A stretch of DNA of 64,000 nucleotides from Bacteroidaceae bacterium (GTDB taxonomy: Bacteria > Bacteroidota > Bacteroidia > Bacteroidales > Bacteroidaceae), in NCBI GenBank assembly GCA_017481875.1, contig JAFUOP010000030.1:1-64000 (forward strand), written 5' to 3'. The position numbers and the translations under genes are program-made. Positions within the stretch are counted from its first letter, which is position 1; each line of letters starts with the position of its first letter. Of this stretch, positions 9,407 to 19,600 are shown piece by piece. The notes under the pieces are model-generated. The model saw nothing but the letters and a program-made list of their open reading frames with translations. It did no database searches and was not told the origin of the DNA.

Positions 9407-10147
9407 TTATTGATTAGAAGCATTCTCTGTATAACCACGCAGAATATTCACATCACGACGAATATCGTAGGAAACGCCATCGGCTCCACGCGCAGTAACA
9501 ACAACAAAATATACTCCGTCCTTTACAGGCTTTCCCTTATAAGTGCCGTCCCAACCACACTCTTCGCAGCCAATTTGGTCTATTCCCCAGGAGTAGAGCT
9601 GCTGCCCCCATCTATTGTATATTGCAGCGTTGAACTCAACAATAGATTTCACATTATAAACATTGTAAAAATCATTTATGCCATCGCCATTAGGAGAAAA
9701 AGCATTGGGGACATCTATTCTCGACTCTGCAACAATAATGCGAAACGGTTCAAAATCCTGAGCACCGAATTCCCATACAATTTCAGGGTTATCTATGCTT
9801 GTATATACAATCTTTGGTTGTATTATAAGGGTACCGCTCTCGCGCACTTCATATTCAAGGGCAGCATCGTAACGGGTGAGAAAGGGAAAAGCCTCGCCTT
9901 CACGTGTAAAGTCCCAACTACACACTAGTGAATAACCCTCCAACTCCGGAGCATTGGCCAAAAGCTCCAACTTCAAAGGGGCCTCCCCTGAGTATTCGTC
10001 GCCAAAGGACAATTCTGTAACCTCTCCTTTAGAATCTGTTACAACAACTACCGGCATAGGAGACTCAACCTGTGCCTGTAAATTAACATTAGCCAGAGAA
10101 AGAGCCAATGCCAAGACAAACATATAAAAGCGCAAACTCATATTCAT
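9407..10147 (-). CDS. secreted protein with gliding-motility/T9SS type-B C-terminal domain
   Basis: A 246-residue protein with an N-terminal signal peptide (about residues 1-25), an immunoglobulin-like region (about 35-145) and a C-terminal domain beginning NAFSPNGDGINDFYNVYN. The latter is the hallmark of the type-B (CHU_C) sorting domain used by the type IX secretion system. The domain continues through YNRWGQQLY and DGTYKGKPVKDGVYFVVV. A CxxC pair (GCEECG) sits inside it. Most proteins with this domain are long adhesins, so this one is unusually short. It reads into uvrA with a 9-nt gap. Its role is unknown. Confidence 0.75.
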   Translation of the reverse strand: MNMSLRFYMFVLALALSLANVNLQAQVESPMPVVVVTDSKGEVTELSFGDEYSGEAPLKLELLANAPELEGYSLVCSWDFTREGEAFPFLTRYDAALEYEVRESGTLIIQPKIVYTSIDNPEIVWEFGAQDFEPFRIIVAESRIDVPNAFSPNGDGINDFYNVYNVKSIVEFNAAIYNRWGQQLYSWGIDQIGCEECGWDGTYKGKPVKDGVYFVVVTARGADGVSYDIRRDVNILRGYTENASNQ

Positions 10148-10307
10148 AAATTAAATATACAAACATTTGTTATAAAGCAAAACATGCTTAACAAGCAACA
10201 AAAATAATCTTTACTCGCGGAAATTCCATAAAAATCGGTATTAAAAACACGAGATAAAAATAATTAACCATAATTAAAGGTGAGCCGACAATATTTACGA
10301 TGCATAT

Positions 10308-10338
10308 TTTATAAATTAATTTATAAATTGTATCTTCG
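10308..10338 (+). promoter_or_regulatory. promoter with an upstream 20-bp palindrome
   Basis: TATCTTCG (10331-10338) is a -7 box variant located 33 nt before the ATG at 10372. A perfect 20-bp AT-only palindrome (10308-10327, TTTATAAATTAATTTATAAA) occupies the place of the -33 region. It may be an operator or simply AT-rich DNA. Confidence 0.45.
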
Positions 10339-10371
10339 CAAGGAATTTGGTTTATTGTAAACACAAATAAA

Positions 10372-12249
10372 ATGAAACAATACAGGTACATACTTCTGCT
10401 ATCATTTATACTATTGGTTGCAGTGCTTAAGGCTCAGCACAATGGCTATTTTGTCCACACTGTGGATAAAGGTCAAACACTCTACTCAATATCTCGCATG
10501 TACCAAAAAAACATGCAAGATATTATAGCATTAAACCCCGGGTGCGATGTTAAATTATCTATAGGACAGGAGCTGCGAATACCTCAAACCCCAAAAACTG
10601 CAAGCGACAACACAAGAAACAACATCGAGCCACGCTACCACACAATACAGGCCGGTGAAACCCTTTACCGCTTGAGCAAAATATATGGAATAACCGTGCT
10701 TGATATATGCGAAGCAAACCCGGGACTGAACATCTCCAATTTCCGGGCAGGAGAGGTTATACAAATACCGGCAACAAAAGGAGGCGCAAACATTGCAATA
10801 GAAGCAATAAACAATGAAAAGCAAGAACAAGAAGAACCGGAGGAGCAACCTACCCAACAAATAATACGCACAACGCATAAAGTAGTGAAGGGTGAAACTT
10901 TTTATGGCATAGCACGCAAATATGGAATCACTGAGGCCGAGCTGCGCAGTGCCAACCCCGAAGCTGCAAGCAAGAGCAAGCTTAAAAGAAGAACAATACT
11001 CAACATACCCTACCCCACCAAGAAAGTTGAAGCCAGAAAGAGCCCTGTAATAGAAATCACAAATAAAGAAATCTTCAACAAGCTCGAAGAAATAAAAGAT
11101 TCTATAGAAGCAACAACAGCACACAAAGCCATAAAAGTAGCTGTAATATTGCCATTCCTGCTCGACAGCTATGCTCCAAACGAGCAAAACAGAATGATAG
11201 AATACTACCAAGGATTCCTCATCGCAGTAGAAAAGCTTAAAAGGCTTGGATATTCCTACGATATTCGCACATACGATTCCGGCCCTGAGAGCAAAAACCT
11301 TTCGTGGCTGACAACAAGCGGAGAATTGGACAATGTCGATTTGATAATTGGAGCACTCTACCCCAAGCATAACAAACAACTGGCAAAATTTGCCAACGAA
11401 AAAGAGATTCCATTGGTAATACCCTTCACATCAAAAGAAGATGAAATATTCAGCAACCCAATGGTATATGTTGTAAACACATTGCAATCATATTTTTTCT
11501 CCGAGGTTATCGACCATTTTACATATAAATTCCCCAATGCAAATGTGATTTTTGTATCAGACAGCACAAAGAGCAATAAGAAAGAGTTTATTTCGGCCCT
11601 CATTGAAGGCCTCAACCGCAAAGCAATTCCACACACCACAATAGATATTGAAATAATTAAAAGTGCAGCAGCAAGCAGAGCAACAATAGAAGAGACAGAC
11701 TCCTGCGGGATTAAAACATTTAAGGCCTTGCTAAGCAACGAAAAAGAGAACATTTTCATACCCCTTTCGTCAAGTGCAATAACATTATCATCTATTGTTC
11801 CACCACTTATTATATTAAAGAGCGACACAATAAACATACCGGAATTCAAGTTATTCGGCTACCCGGAGTGGCAGATATATGCAAACGATATGCAGGCACA
11901 GCTATACGAGGCCGACACATATTTCTATGCATCTTTTTTCAGCCACTACTCACTGCCCGAAGCGGCTAAATTCCAAAGTGAGTTCACAAATTGGTACGAC
12001 CGTAACCTGCAAAACATATACCCGCGCTATGGCATGCTGGGGTACGACACCGGCTACTTCTTTTTGCTTGCGGCAAACAAATATGGGAAAGAAATGCATA
12101 ATAATATAGGAAATATCACATTTACCCCCATACAGACCGGTTTCAAGTTTGAACGAGTAAATAACTGGGGCGGTATGGTAAATAAGAAGATATACTTCAT
12201 ACACTACACCCCCTATTACACCATAGAGAAAATAGATTTTGACAAATGA
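10372..12249 (+). CDS. LysM-repeat protein fused to a periplasmic-binding-protein-like domain
   Basis: A 625-residue exported protein. After a signal peptide (about 1-21) come three LysM modules, at about 28-71 (HTVDKGQTLYSISRMY), 86-131 (HTIQAGETLYRLSKIYG) and 168-214 (HKVVKGETFYGIARKYG). LysM binds peptidoglycan N-acetylglucosamine. Residues about 255-610 look like a type I periplasmic-binding fold of the amino-acid ABC substrate-binding type (IKVAVILPF, then LIIGALYPKHNKQLAKFA). No transporter genes are adjacent, so it is more likely an envelope sensor or scaffold than a nutrient receptor. The stop overlaps the next start by 4 nt (ATGA), giving translational coupling to the beta-barrel gene. 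Confidence 0.8.
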   Translation: MKQYRYILLLSFILLVAVLKAQHNGYFVHTVDKGQTLYSISRMYQKNMQDIIALNPGCDVKLSIGQELRIPQTPKTASDNTRNNIEPRYHTIQAGETLYRLSKIYGITVLDICEANPGLNISNFRAGEVIQIPATKGGANIAIEAINNEKQEQEEPEEQPTQQIIRTTHKVVKGETFYGIARKYGITEAELRSANPEAASKSKLKRRTILNIPYPTKKVEARKSPVIEITNKEIFNKLEEIKDSIEATTAHKAIKVAVILPFLLDSYAPNEQNRMIEYYQGFLIAVEKLKRLGYSYDIRTYDSGPESKNLSWLTTSGELDNVDLIIGALYPKHNKQLAKFANEKEIPLVIPFTSKEDEIFSNPMVYVVNTLQSYFFSEVIDHFTYKFPNANVIFVSDSTKSNKKEFISALIEGLNRKAIPHTTIDIEIIKSAAASRATIEETDSCGIKTFKALLSNEKENIFIPLSSSAITLSSIVPPLIILKSDTINIPEFKLFGYPEWQIYANDMQAQLYEADTYFYASFFSHYSLPEAAKFQSEFTNWYDRNLQNIYPRYGMLGYDTGYFFLLAANKYGKEMHNNIGNITFTPIQTGFKFERVNNWGGMVNKKIYFIHYTPYYTIEKIDFDK

Positions 12250-12932
12250 GACGATACCTCACAACCATAATTATAGCATTAATTGCCACTGCCGGTGCTT
12301 ATGCACAAATAGAAAAGCCACGCCACATATTGGAGATTGGCGCGGCCGGTGGTCTTAACCTCAGCCAGCTGGACCTGCAACCACAAACCCGCCAAACAAT
12401 GCTCAATGGCATAAACGGAGGATTGCAAATAAGATACACAAGTGAAAAATATTTCAGTATGATATGTGCAGCTCAATTAGAGGTGAATTTTTCACAGCGA
12501 GGCTGGGAAGAAGAATTTGACAACGAGCTACCCTATTCGTTCAACCGCACTCTCAATTACATTGAGATACCTTTCTTGGCACACCTATCTTGGGGAAAAG
12601 AGCCATACGGGCTGCAGTTTTTTATAAATTTAGGCCCACAAATAGGTTTTCTACTAAGCGACAAAGAGGAGTATGGTGGCGGTTTAGTTCCCGAAAACCG
12701 CCCTGCATCAATACGCCCGATATATGGAAAAGAGATAGACAAGAGATTCGATTACGGTATAGCAGGCGGTGGCGGTTTGGAGTTAAAGACTAAAGCCGGG
12801 AATTTCTTTATTGAAGGCCGCTACTACTATGGACTAAGCGACATATTCAACAACTCCAAGATTGACGACTTCGGCCGTTCGGCTAACCAAACTATCACGG
12901 TAAGAATTGGCTATTCTATAAGAATACTATAA
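12246..12932 (+). CDS. small outer-membrane beta-barrel protein (PorT-like family)
   Basis: A 228-residue protein with a signal peptide (about 1-20, ending AYAQ) and repeated amphipathic strands (GGLNLSQLDL, GLQIRYTS, AAQLEVNFSQRG, FINLGPQIGFLLS). The end, VRIGYSIRIL, is typical of the 8-stranded OMP_b-brl_2/PorT-like family. PorT itself is a type IX secretion factor, but most relatives have unknown roles and I would not assign that function. It is translationally coupled to the LysM protein, so the two may cooperate in the envelope. Confidence 0.7.
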   Translation: MRRYLTTIIIALIATAGAYAQIEKPRHILEIGAAGGLNLSQLDLQPQTRQTMLNGINGGLQIRYTSEKYFSMICAAQLEVNFSQRGWEEEFDNELPYSFNRTLNYIEIPFLAHLSWGKEPYGLQFFINLGPQIGFLLSDKEEYGGGLVPENRPASIRPIYGKEIDKRFDYGIAGGGGLELKTKAGNFFIEGRYYYGLSDIFNNSKIDDFGRSANQTITVRIGYSIRIL

Positions 12933-12935
12933 CAG

Positions 12936-12975
12936 GTTAATAAAAAACAGCCCTCGAGGGCTGTTTTTTATTAAC
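12936..12975. terminator. bidirectional terminator, 40-bp perfect palindrome
   Basis: A perfect palindrome with half-site GTTAATAAAAAACAGCCCTC. It has a GC core flanked by A6 and T6 and lies between the convergent beta-barrel gene and rfbB. Confidence 0.9.
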
Positions 12976-12992
12976 TTCAAGAAAAGAGACGA

Positions 12993-14129
12993 TCATCTAT
13001 TTTTATACATATCATCATAGTATTTCTCATACTCTCCGCTTGTAATATTGTCCATCCACTCCTGGTTGTCGAGGTACCAACGCACGGTTTTTTCAATACC
13101 CTCCTCAAACTGCAAGCTTGGTTCCCAACCAAGTTCCTTCTGCAGTTTGGTAGAATCTATTGCATAGCGCATATCGTGGCCTGCACGGTCGGTAACATAA
13201 GTTATTAGCGACAAGGAATGGCCTTCGGGGTTACCAAGCAACCTATCTACAGTTTTTATTATAACCTTTATAATATCTATGTTCTTCCACTCATTGAAAC
13301 CACCAATATTATAAGTGTCGGCTATTTTACCATCGTGGAAAATAACATCTATGGCGCGGGCATGATCTACAACATAGAGCCAGTCGCGCACATTCTCGCC
13401 CTTGCCATACACAGGCAGCGGCTTGCGCTGGCGTATATTATTTATAAACAATGGGATAAGCTTCTCGGGAAACTGATAGGGACCATAATTATTTGAACAG
13501 TTTGTAACAATTGTGGGCAGCCCGTATGTATCGTGGAAAGCACGTACAAAGTGGTCGCTGCTTGCCTTAGAAGCAGAATAGGGGCTGTGAGGATTGTACT
13601 TTGTTGTCTCGTAGAAGAAATCGGTGCCGTAGGCCAAATGATGCTCACCCGATGAGGCCGTAGTTGTGAAGGGAGGCTCCACTCCCTCGGGGCGGTCGAG
13701 CTCCAAAGCACCATACACCTCGTCGGTAGATATGTGATAGAAACGCTTGCCCTCATATTTTTCGGGCAAAGACTCCCAATAGAGCTTTGCTGCCTGCAAC
13801 AGAGAAAGTGTGCCCATAACATTGGTGCGTGCAAAGGTAAACGGGTCCTTTATCGAGCGGTCCACGTGGCTCTCTGCAGCAAGGTGTATTATGCCATCAA
13901 CCTTATGCTCCACCATAAGCTTATACATTGCATCAAAATCACAAATATCACCCTTGTAGAAAGTGTAGTTGGGCTTGTCTTCAATATCTTTGAGATTGGC
14001 AAGATTACCGGCATAGGTAAGTTTATCAACATTGATGATATTATACTCGGGATACTTATTAACAAAGAGACGAACTACGTGAGAGCCTATAAACCCGGCA
14101 CCACCGGTTACAATTATATTACGTTTCAT
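12993..14129 (-). CDS. rfbB: dTDP-glucose 4,6-dehydratase
   Basis: A 378-residue extended short-chain dehydrogenase that converts dTDP-glucose to dTDP-4-keto-6-deoxyglucose, the second step of dTDP-L-rhamnose synthesis. The NAD-binding GGAGFIGSHV is at residues 8-17. The family motifs STDEVYG and YSASKASSDH (the YxxxK pair) are intact, and NCSNNYGPYQFPEKLIP is characteristic of RfbB. It is the last gene of rfbA-rfbC-rfbD-rfbB, 52 nt after rfbD, and ends at the shared palindromic terminator. A loop of about 15 extra residues near GELDRPEGVEPP is normal in Bacteroidales homologues. Confidence 0.95.
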   Translation of the reverse strand: MKRNIIVTGGAGFIGSHVVRLFVNKYPEYNIINVDKLTYAGNLANLKDIEDKPNYTFYKGDICDFDAMYKLMVEHKVDGIIHLAAESHVDRSIKDPFTFARTNVMGTLSLLQAAKLYWESLPEKYEGKRFYHISTDEVYGALELDRPEGVEPPFTTTASSGEHHLAYGTDFFYETTKYNPHSPYSASKASSDHFVRAFHDTYGLPTIVTNCSNNYGPYQFPEKLIPLFINNIRQRKPLPVYGKGENVRDWLYVVDHARAIDVIFHDGKIADTYNIGGFNEWKNIDIIKVIIKTVDRLLGNPEGHSLSLITYVTDRAGHDMRYAIDSTKLQKELGWEPSLQFEEGIEKTVRWYLDNQEWMDNITSGEYEKYYDDMYKNR

Positions 14130-14181
14130 ATTTCTAAGAAGTTGTTTAAATTTCTATAAAATAGTTTTCTTATGCAAGCTT

Positions 14182-15051
14182 CTACTGTTTTAATCTTTTT
14201 ATACAATACAGCATAGAGTCGCGCCAATGTGGAATATCTATACCAAAAGTGTTTTTTATCTTGCTCTTGTCGAGCACCGAGAATGAGGGACGTGTTACAG
14301 GCGAGGGGAATTCACTGCTATGGCAGGGAAGAACTTTACAGTTTGTGTTACCTGCTGCAATTGCAATCTCTGTAGCAAAATCGTACCACGAACACACACC
14401 CTCGTTAGAGAAATGATAAACACCCTCGTTACCGGCATACAGCCCTCCTTCTATTATGGAGAATATTGCAAGAGCAAGGTCGCCGGCATAGGTAGGAGTG
14501 CCCACTTGGTCGAATACCACGTTCAACTGCTCGCGCTCGGCAGTAAGGCGTAACATAGTTTTCAAGAAATTATTACCAAACTCAGAATAGAGCCACGCTG
14601 TGCGTATGATTATTGCTTTGCAACCAACAGCAGCTATAGCCTGTTCGCCGTGCAGCTTAGTGCGACCATAAACACCAAGCGGGTTTAGTGGCATATCCTC
14701 TGTACGTGGGGTATTACCTTCGTTACCAAAGACATAGTCGGTTGATACGTGGAACAGAGTTCCGTTCACGGCCTTCATAGCCTTGGCAAGATTTTCAACC
14801 GCCGTTGCGTTTATAAGCTCGGCTGTAGCCTCGTCGCTTTCTGCTTTATCCACATTTGTATATGCTGCACAATTCACAATTATATCTACGGCATTTTCTT
14901 TCACAAAAGCAGACACAGCACTGTCATTTGTAATATCAAGCTCTGCAACATCGGTATATATATAGGTGTTGGGCGAAACCTCGCCCAAACGACGCATTTC
15001 GTTTCCAAGCTGCCCGTTGGCACCTGTTATAAGAATTCTTTTACTCTGCAT
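14182..15051 (-). CDS. rfbD: dTDP-4-dehydrorhamnose reductase
   Basis: A 289-residue short-chain dehydrogenase, the last enzyme of dTDP-L-rhamnose synthesis, which reduces dTDP-4-keto-L-rhamnose. It shows the nucleotide-binding GANGQLGNEM near the N-terminus, VNCAAYTNVDKAE, STDYVFG and the catalytic YGRTKLHGE (YxxxK), all diagnostic of RfbD. The first codons overlap the end of rfbC by 11 nt, so translation is probably coupled. Confidence 0.95.
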   Translation of the reverse strand: MQSKRILITGANGQLGNEMRRLGEVSPNTYIYTDVAELDITNDSAVSAFVKENAVDIIVNCAAYTNVDKAESDEATAELINATAVENLAKAMKAVNGTLFHVSTDYVFGNEGNTPRTEDMPLNPLGVYGRTKLHGEQAIAAVGCKAIIIRTAWLYSEFGNNFLKTMLRLTAEREQLNVVFDQVGTPTYAGDLALAIFSIIEGGLYAGNEGVYHFSNEGVCSWYDFATEIAIAAGNTNCKVLPCHSSEFPSPVTRPSFSVLDKSKIKNTFGIDIPHWRDSMLYCIKRLKQ

Positions 15052-15628
15052 AATAATCTATGTTATAATCGAAAAGATAGTCGGTAGTTGCCAAAGGCTT
15101 GCTCTGCTTGTCCTTTTCCGACAGAATCACTTTATTCATATCTATCTTCCAATCTATGGCCAGCGACTCGTCGTTCCACGCAACAGAGCCCTCACTCTCC
15201 TTATTATAAAAGTTATCACACTTGTATTGGAAAACAGCCTCATCGCTCAACACTGCAAAACCATGTGCAAAACCACGTGGTACAAAGAACTGGCGGTGAT
15301 TATCCTCGGTAAGTTCCACAGCCACATACTTTCCAAACGTAGGAGAACCCTTGCGAATATCCACTGCCACATCGAGCACAGCTCCCTTTATGCAGCGCAC
15401 CAACTTACTCTGGCAGTAAGGCGGTTTCTGGAAGTGCAGGCCACGCAACACGCCATACGACGATTTCGACTGGTTGTCTTGTACAAACACAGTCTTACAA
15501 ACCTTTTCTTCAAACTCTCTCTGCGAGAAAGACTCGTAGAAATACCCTCTTTCGTCTTTAAATATACGTGGCTCAATAATTACCACGCCCTCGATTTCAG
15601 TTTTTATAACCTCCATATTTTCAAACAT
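15041..15628 (-). CDS. rfbC: dTDP-4-dehydrorhamnose 3,5-epimerase
   Basis: A 195-residue cupin epimerase that converts dTDP-4-keto-6-deoxyglucose to dTDP-4-keto-L-rhamnose. Family motifs are [13 protein letters not shown], the catalytic-histidine segment [38 protein letters not shown] and PRGFAHGF. Length is typical. It overlaps rfbA by 8 nt at its start and rfbD by 11 nt at its end, a compact operon. Confidence 0.95.
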   Translation of the reverse strand: MFENMEVIKTEIEGVVIIEPRIFKDERGYFYESFSQREFEEKVCKTVFVQDNQSKSSYGVLRGLHFQKPPYCQSKLVRCIKGAVLDVAVDIRKGSPTFGKYVAVELTEDNHRQFFVPRGFAHGFAVLSDEAVFQYKCDNFYNKESEGSVAWNDESLAIDWKIDMNKVILSEKDKQSKPLATTDYLFDYNIDYYAE

Positions 15629-16520
15629 TTGCGCCTGTGCGCTCTACCTCCTTAATAATTTTCATCAGATATTGCCCATACTGGTTCTTAAGCATTGGTG
15701 CAGCCACCTCGCGCAAGCGGTCGGCAGTTATCCAGCCTTTACGGAATGCAATGCCCTCGAGACAAGCAATCTTCAAGCCCTGGCGTTTCTCTATAACCTC
15801 CACAAAAATAGATGCCTCGGCAAGCGAGTCGTGCGTGCCGGTGTCGAGCCAGGCAAAACCACGTTGCAAGGTTTGCACCTTGAGCTCACCATCGGACAGG
15901 AATTGCTGATTTACCGTAGTAATCTCAAGCTCGCCACGAGCCGAAGGTTTGATGCTTTTTGCAACTTCAACCACTTTGTTGGGATAGAAATAGAGCCCCA
16001 CAACCGCATAATTCGATTTTGGCTCGGCAGGTTTTTCCTCAATCGACAAGCAATTACCTTCATTGTCAAACTCGGCAACACCGTAACGCTCGGGGTCATC
16101 TACCCAATAACCAAACACGGTAGCCTTGCTGTCCTCCTCGGCAGCACGCACAGCCTCTTTCAACATTCCGGAAAAGCCTGTACCGTGGAATATGTTATCG
16201 CCAAGTACCAAACAAACAGAGTCATTACCAATAAACTCTTCACCGATAATGAAAGCCTGCGCAAGACCATCGGGCGATGGTTGTTCGGCATATTCAAAAC
16301 GTACTCCATAATCGCTACCATCGCCAAGCAAACGTTTGAACGATGGCAAATCGCTGGGAGTTGAGATTATAAGTATCTCTTTTATGCCGGCAAGCATAAG
16401 CACCGATATCGGATAATAAATCATCGGTTTGTCATAGATGGGCAACAATTGCTTACTAACACCCTTTGTAATGGGATACAAACGTGTTCCCGAGCCACCG
16501 GCCAAAACAATTCCTTTCAT
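15621..16520 (-). CDS. rfbA: glucose-1-phosphate thymidylyltransferase
   Basis: A 299-residue nucleotidyltransferase that makes dTDP-glucose from glucose-1-phosphate and dTTP, committing sugar to dTDP-L-rhamnose. The N-terminal signature [20 protein letters not shown], the metal-site segment [30 protein letters not shown] and [10 protein letters not shown] are all present. I start it at the ATG (16520), which begins MKGIVLAGG; an upstream in-frame codon would add seven poorly fitting residues and run into the promoter. First gene of the rfb operon. Confidence 0.95.
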   Translation of the reverse strand: MKGIVLAGGSGTRLYPITKGVSKQLLPIYDKPMIYYPISVLMLAGIKEILIISTPSDLPSFKRLLGDGSDYGVRFEYAEQPSPDGLAQAFIIGEEFIGNDSVCLVLGDNIFHGTGFSGMLKEAVRAAEEDSKATVFGYWVDDPERYGVAEFDNEGNCLSIEEKPAEPKSNYAVVGLYFYPNKVVEVAKSIKPSARGELEITTVNQQFLSDGELKVQTLQRGFAWLDTGTHDSLAEASIFVEVIEKRQGLKIACLEGIAFRKGWITADRLREVAAPMLKNQYGQYLMKIIKEVERTGANV

Positions 16521-16542
16521 ATACTTAGTAGTTTTGCGCACC

Positions 16543-16574
16543 CGAAGGTACTATGTTCATTTATACTATACAAC
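16543..16574 (-). promoter_or_regulatory. rfbA operon promoter
   Basis: On the minus strand: GTTG (16571-16574), a 20-nt spacer and TACCTTCG (16543-16550). This is the same variant architecture as before rpoD. It predicts a leader of about 17 nt ahead of the rfbA ATG. Confidence 0.6.
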
Positions 16575-16635
16575 GGATAAATATCCATAAAATTGTGATG
16601 GTATGGGGAACCAACCCCATACCACCTATAATATT

Positions 16636-19600
16636 TTACTCTTTTATGAGTTCAAACTCGGCACCCGAACCAAAATCCTGGCCATTCTGCGAGCTCAAAC
16701 CATTGAAACGCACGTAACGCGCCTTCACAGGCTTGTCAAATATCACAGTCTGCACCTTAGAATTGTTCTCGAATGCACCTTTTACTACAGGCTCGCTCCA
16801 ATTCTCACGGTCGTTGCTTATCTGTATCGAGTAATCCTTAATGTTACCATTGTTGCCACCATCTTGGCGAGGCATATATTTGAAGCCCTTTATCATAACC
16901 TCCTCATTGGCATCGAAATCTATGTAGTGGGGATAAATTGCCACGGTTACAGAATACATTGTGTGCCATATTGTAGTGGGGTCGCCGTCGAGCATCTTGC
17001 TTGCCTCGCTACCGGTCTCCTGGCTCGAGCAGAACGCCACGGTAACAGGAATTGAAGTTACAGGAGCATAGTTATATATCGCGCTCAATTTAGGAGCCGA
17101 TTTCTCCCATACTGTAATTTCGCCACCCTTGTTCATATTCACAGGCTCGGTATATTTTACCGCCTTGCCACGCTTGCCAAGTTTGTAATAAATTTCGGCA
17201 TTCTCCTTGTTGCAACTCATTGTAACAATACCACGGAGGTCGCGTTTCATCATCACAGGCACAGCACCCGATGCCAAAACCTTCGCTTTCTCGTTCACAT
17301 CGTCGCCGGCAACAACAGGGCGCATAATGAAGCCCACGGAGTTCTCACCTGCCTTCACACGGTCGGGCTCCAACGGACCACCCTGGCCGCAGCTGTTACC
17401 ACCAAGGCCATTAACTTTCTTGTCGAGGCTCAACCAGGTACCCGACGATGCAGGCAACTGATAAGCGTGAGCAGCTTCGGTGAGCTCTACATCGTTCCAA
17501 GGCATAGCGGTAGCCGAAAGGCCTTCGGTAGATACAAACATCACACCATTGCCTGCATCGTTTGTGAGTGCAGCCCAACGGATACCCTCGCGGTTACCCA
17601 TATCCTGAGGTTTGGGGAAGTTCACAAACTGTTCAGCCACAGTGCTGTTGTATTGCTGCACAAAAGCAGCAGTGCAACGGTCGTTGTAGTTGTTCCAAGG
17701 ACCACGGCCATAGTATGAATAATTCTTCAACTCTGAAGGCAACTGCAATTGGTAACCAATGCGTGCCAAGTCGATATTTTTGCTACCGGTAATAGCACTG
17801 TTAAACTCAACAGAACCATCGGGGTAGATAGTGTAGATGCGGTTCGAGATAAAGTGGAAATCGTTCTCGCCAAGCACGCGCGCATCGTCGGTGATTTTAA
17901 AGTTGTTATCATCGAGTTTCACGCGACGGCCCGAGTGAGGAGCCTGTGAACGCACTGTGTACTGCAACACCACGCTACCGTCCTTGTTCAGCTGCGACAC
18001 AAACGACATTACGCTGTCCTGCAAATTATATAGGCCGTTGGTGTACCAGTTGTTCCAAGCCCAGTTGTCGTTGTCCACGGGAGCACGGTATGTGTTCAAC
18101 TTCATCACGTTGCCGGCAGCAAACACCTCTGTACCGTTATACACAACATTGTAGAGAACACCCTTGCTGTCGTCGAACACAATCTTGAATACATCGTTGC
18201 TCAAAGTTCTGAGTGTAACTTCCTTGCCATCGACAACGGCTTTTTCCATACCACCTACGATTTTGCCACCCTTGGCAGCGTCGGCAATGAATATATTCTT
18301 CACAGCACCCTTCAAAGGAAGCTGCTCGTCCATCTGCACATAGCCTTTTTCGGCCCAAGGCATATCCTTCTTCAGCATCAACTGCACCTTAACAAAATAC
18401 TCTTTGTCGGCTTTGAGTTCCTTGCCGAAATCGACCTTGAAAGCTTTCTTTGTACGGGGGGCAACAGCCTGGTCGGGCACAAAGCGAGCCTCAATCTCCT
18501 TACCATCTTCCCACAGAGAGACGCGGATATCCATGTCGCTGAGGCTCTCGAAGTAACGTTTGTTAAAGAGCTCAATCTCGCCCTTCTCATTCAAAGAGAT
18601 ACCAACATTCTGATATACCTTTTTAACCTCCCAATACTGGGGTTTAGGTGAGTGGTCGGGGAACACAATACCGTTCATACAGAATGTGTGGTCGTTGGGA
18701 CGGTCGCCAAAGTCGCCACCATAGCCCATATAACGGTCGCCGGTCTTGGGATCTACGTTCCAGAAAGCCTGGTCGGCCCAGTCCCAAATGGCACCACCCA
18801 TAAAGAAGTTGGTGCTCTCCATTGCGTCCCAATAATCTTTTAAGTTACCAACAGCATTACCCATTGAGTGAGCATACTCCGATATGTGGAAAGGATACTT
18901 AATGGGAGCCTTGCCGGTAACGGCATACTGTGTCCAGCCGATTGAGGGATACTGGTTAGAACCCATATCCACGATGTTGTTGTTACGCTCATACTGCACG
19001 GGGCGCGATGCATCGAATGCCTTCAAAGCATTGTAAGCCTCCACAAAGTTCACACCGGGGCCGGCCTCGTTACCAAGCGACCATATAACAACCGAAGGAC
19101 GGTTCATTGTAGCGTGTGCCATCTCCATTACACGGGCTACGTGAGCATCGCGGAACTCGGGAACGTGCGACAAAGAGGCTTCGCCATAGTAGTATTGGTG
19201 GCTCTCAATGTTGGCCTCGTCTTCCAAGTAGATACCGTATTTATCGCACAAGTAGTACCAATAGGGAGCATCGGGATAGTGGGCATTGCGCACGTGGTTG
19301 ATATTGCCACGCAACATAAGCATCACCTCGTTGAACATCTGCTCGCGTGTAACAGCGTGGCCACGCTCCAAGTTGTTCTCGTGGCGGTTCACACCCTTCA
19401 TTTTGATGGGCTTGCCATTGAGGTAATAATAACGGCCGGCCAAGCCGAACTCATCGTCCTCGGCTTTTGTGTCGCGAATTTCAACCTCGCGGAAACCTAT
19501 GTATGTAGATGCTGTTTCAACAACACGGCCCTTTTTGTCGAGCAACTGCACGAGTATTGTATAGCGGTTGGGCTGCTCGGCACTCCACTTTGCAGGGTTG

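Noticed and set aside
12936..12975. The 40-bp palindrome as a recombination or dif-like site
   Set aside because: It has the GC core and A/T flanks of a bidirectional terminator and lies between convergent genes, which explains it fully.
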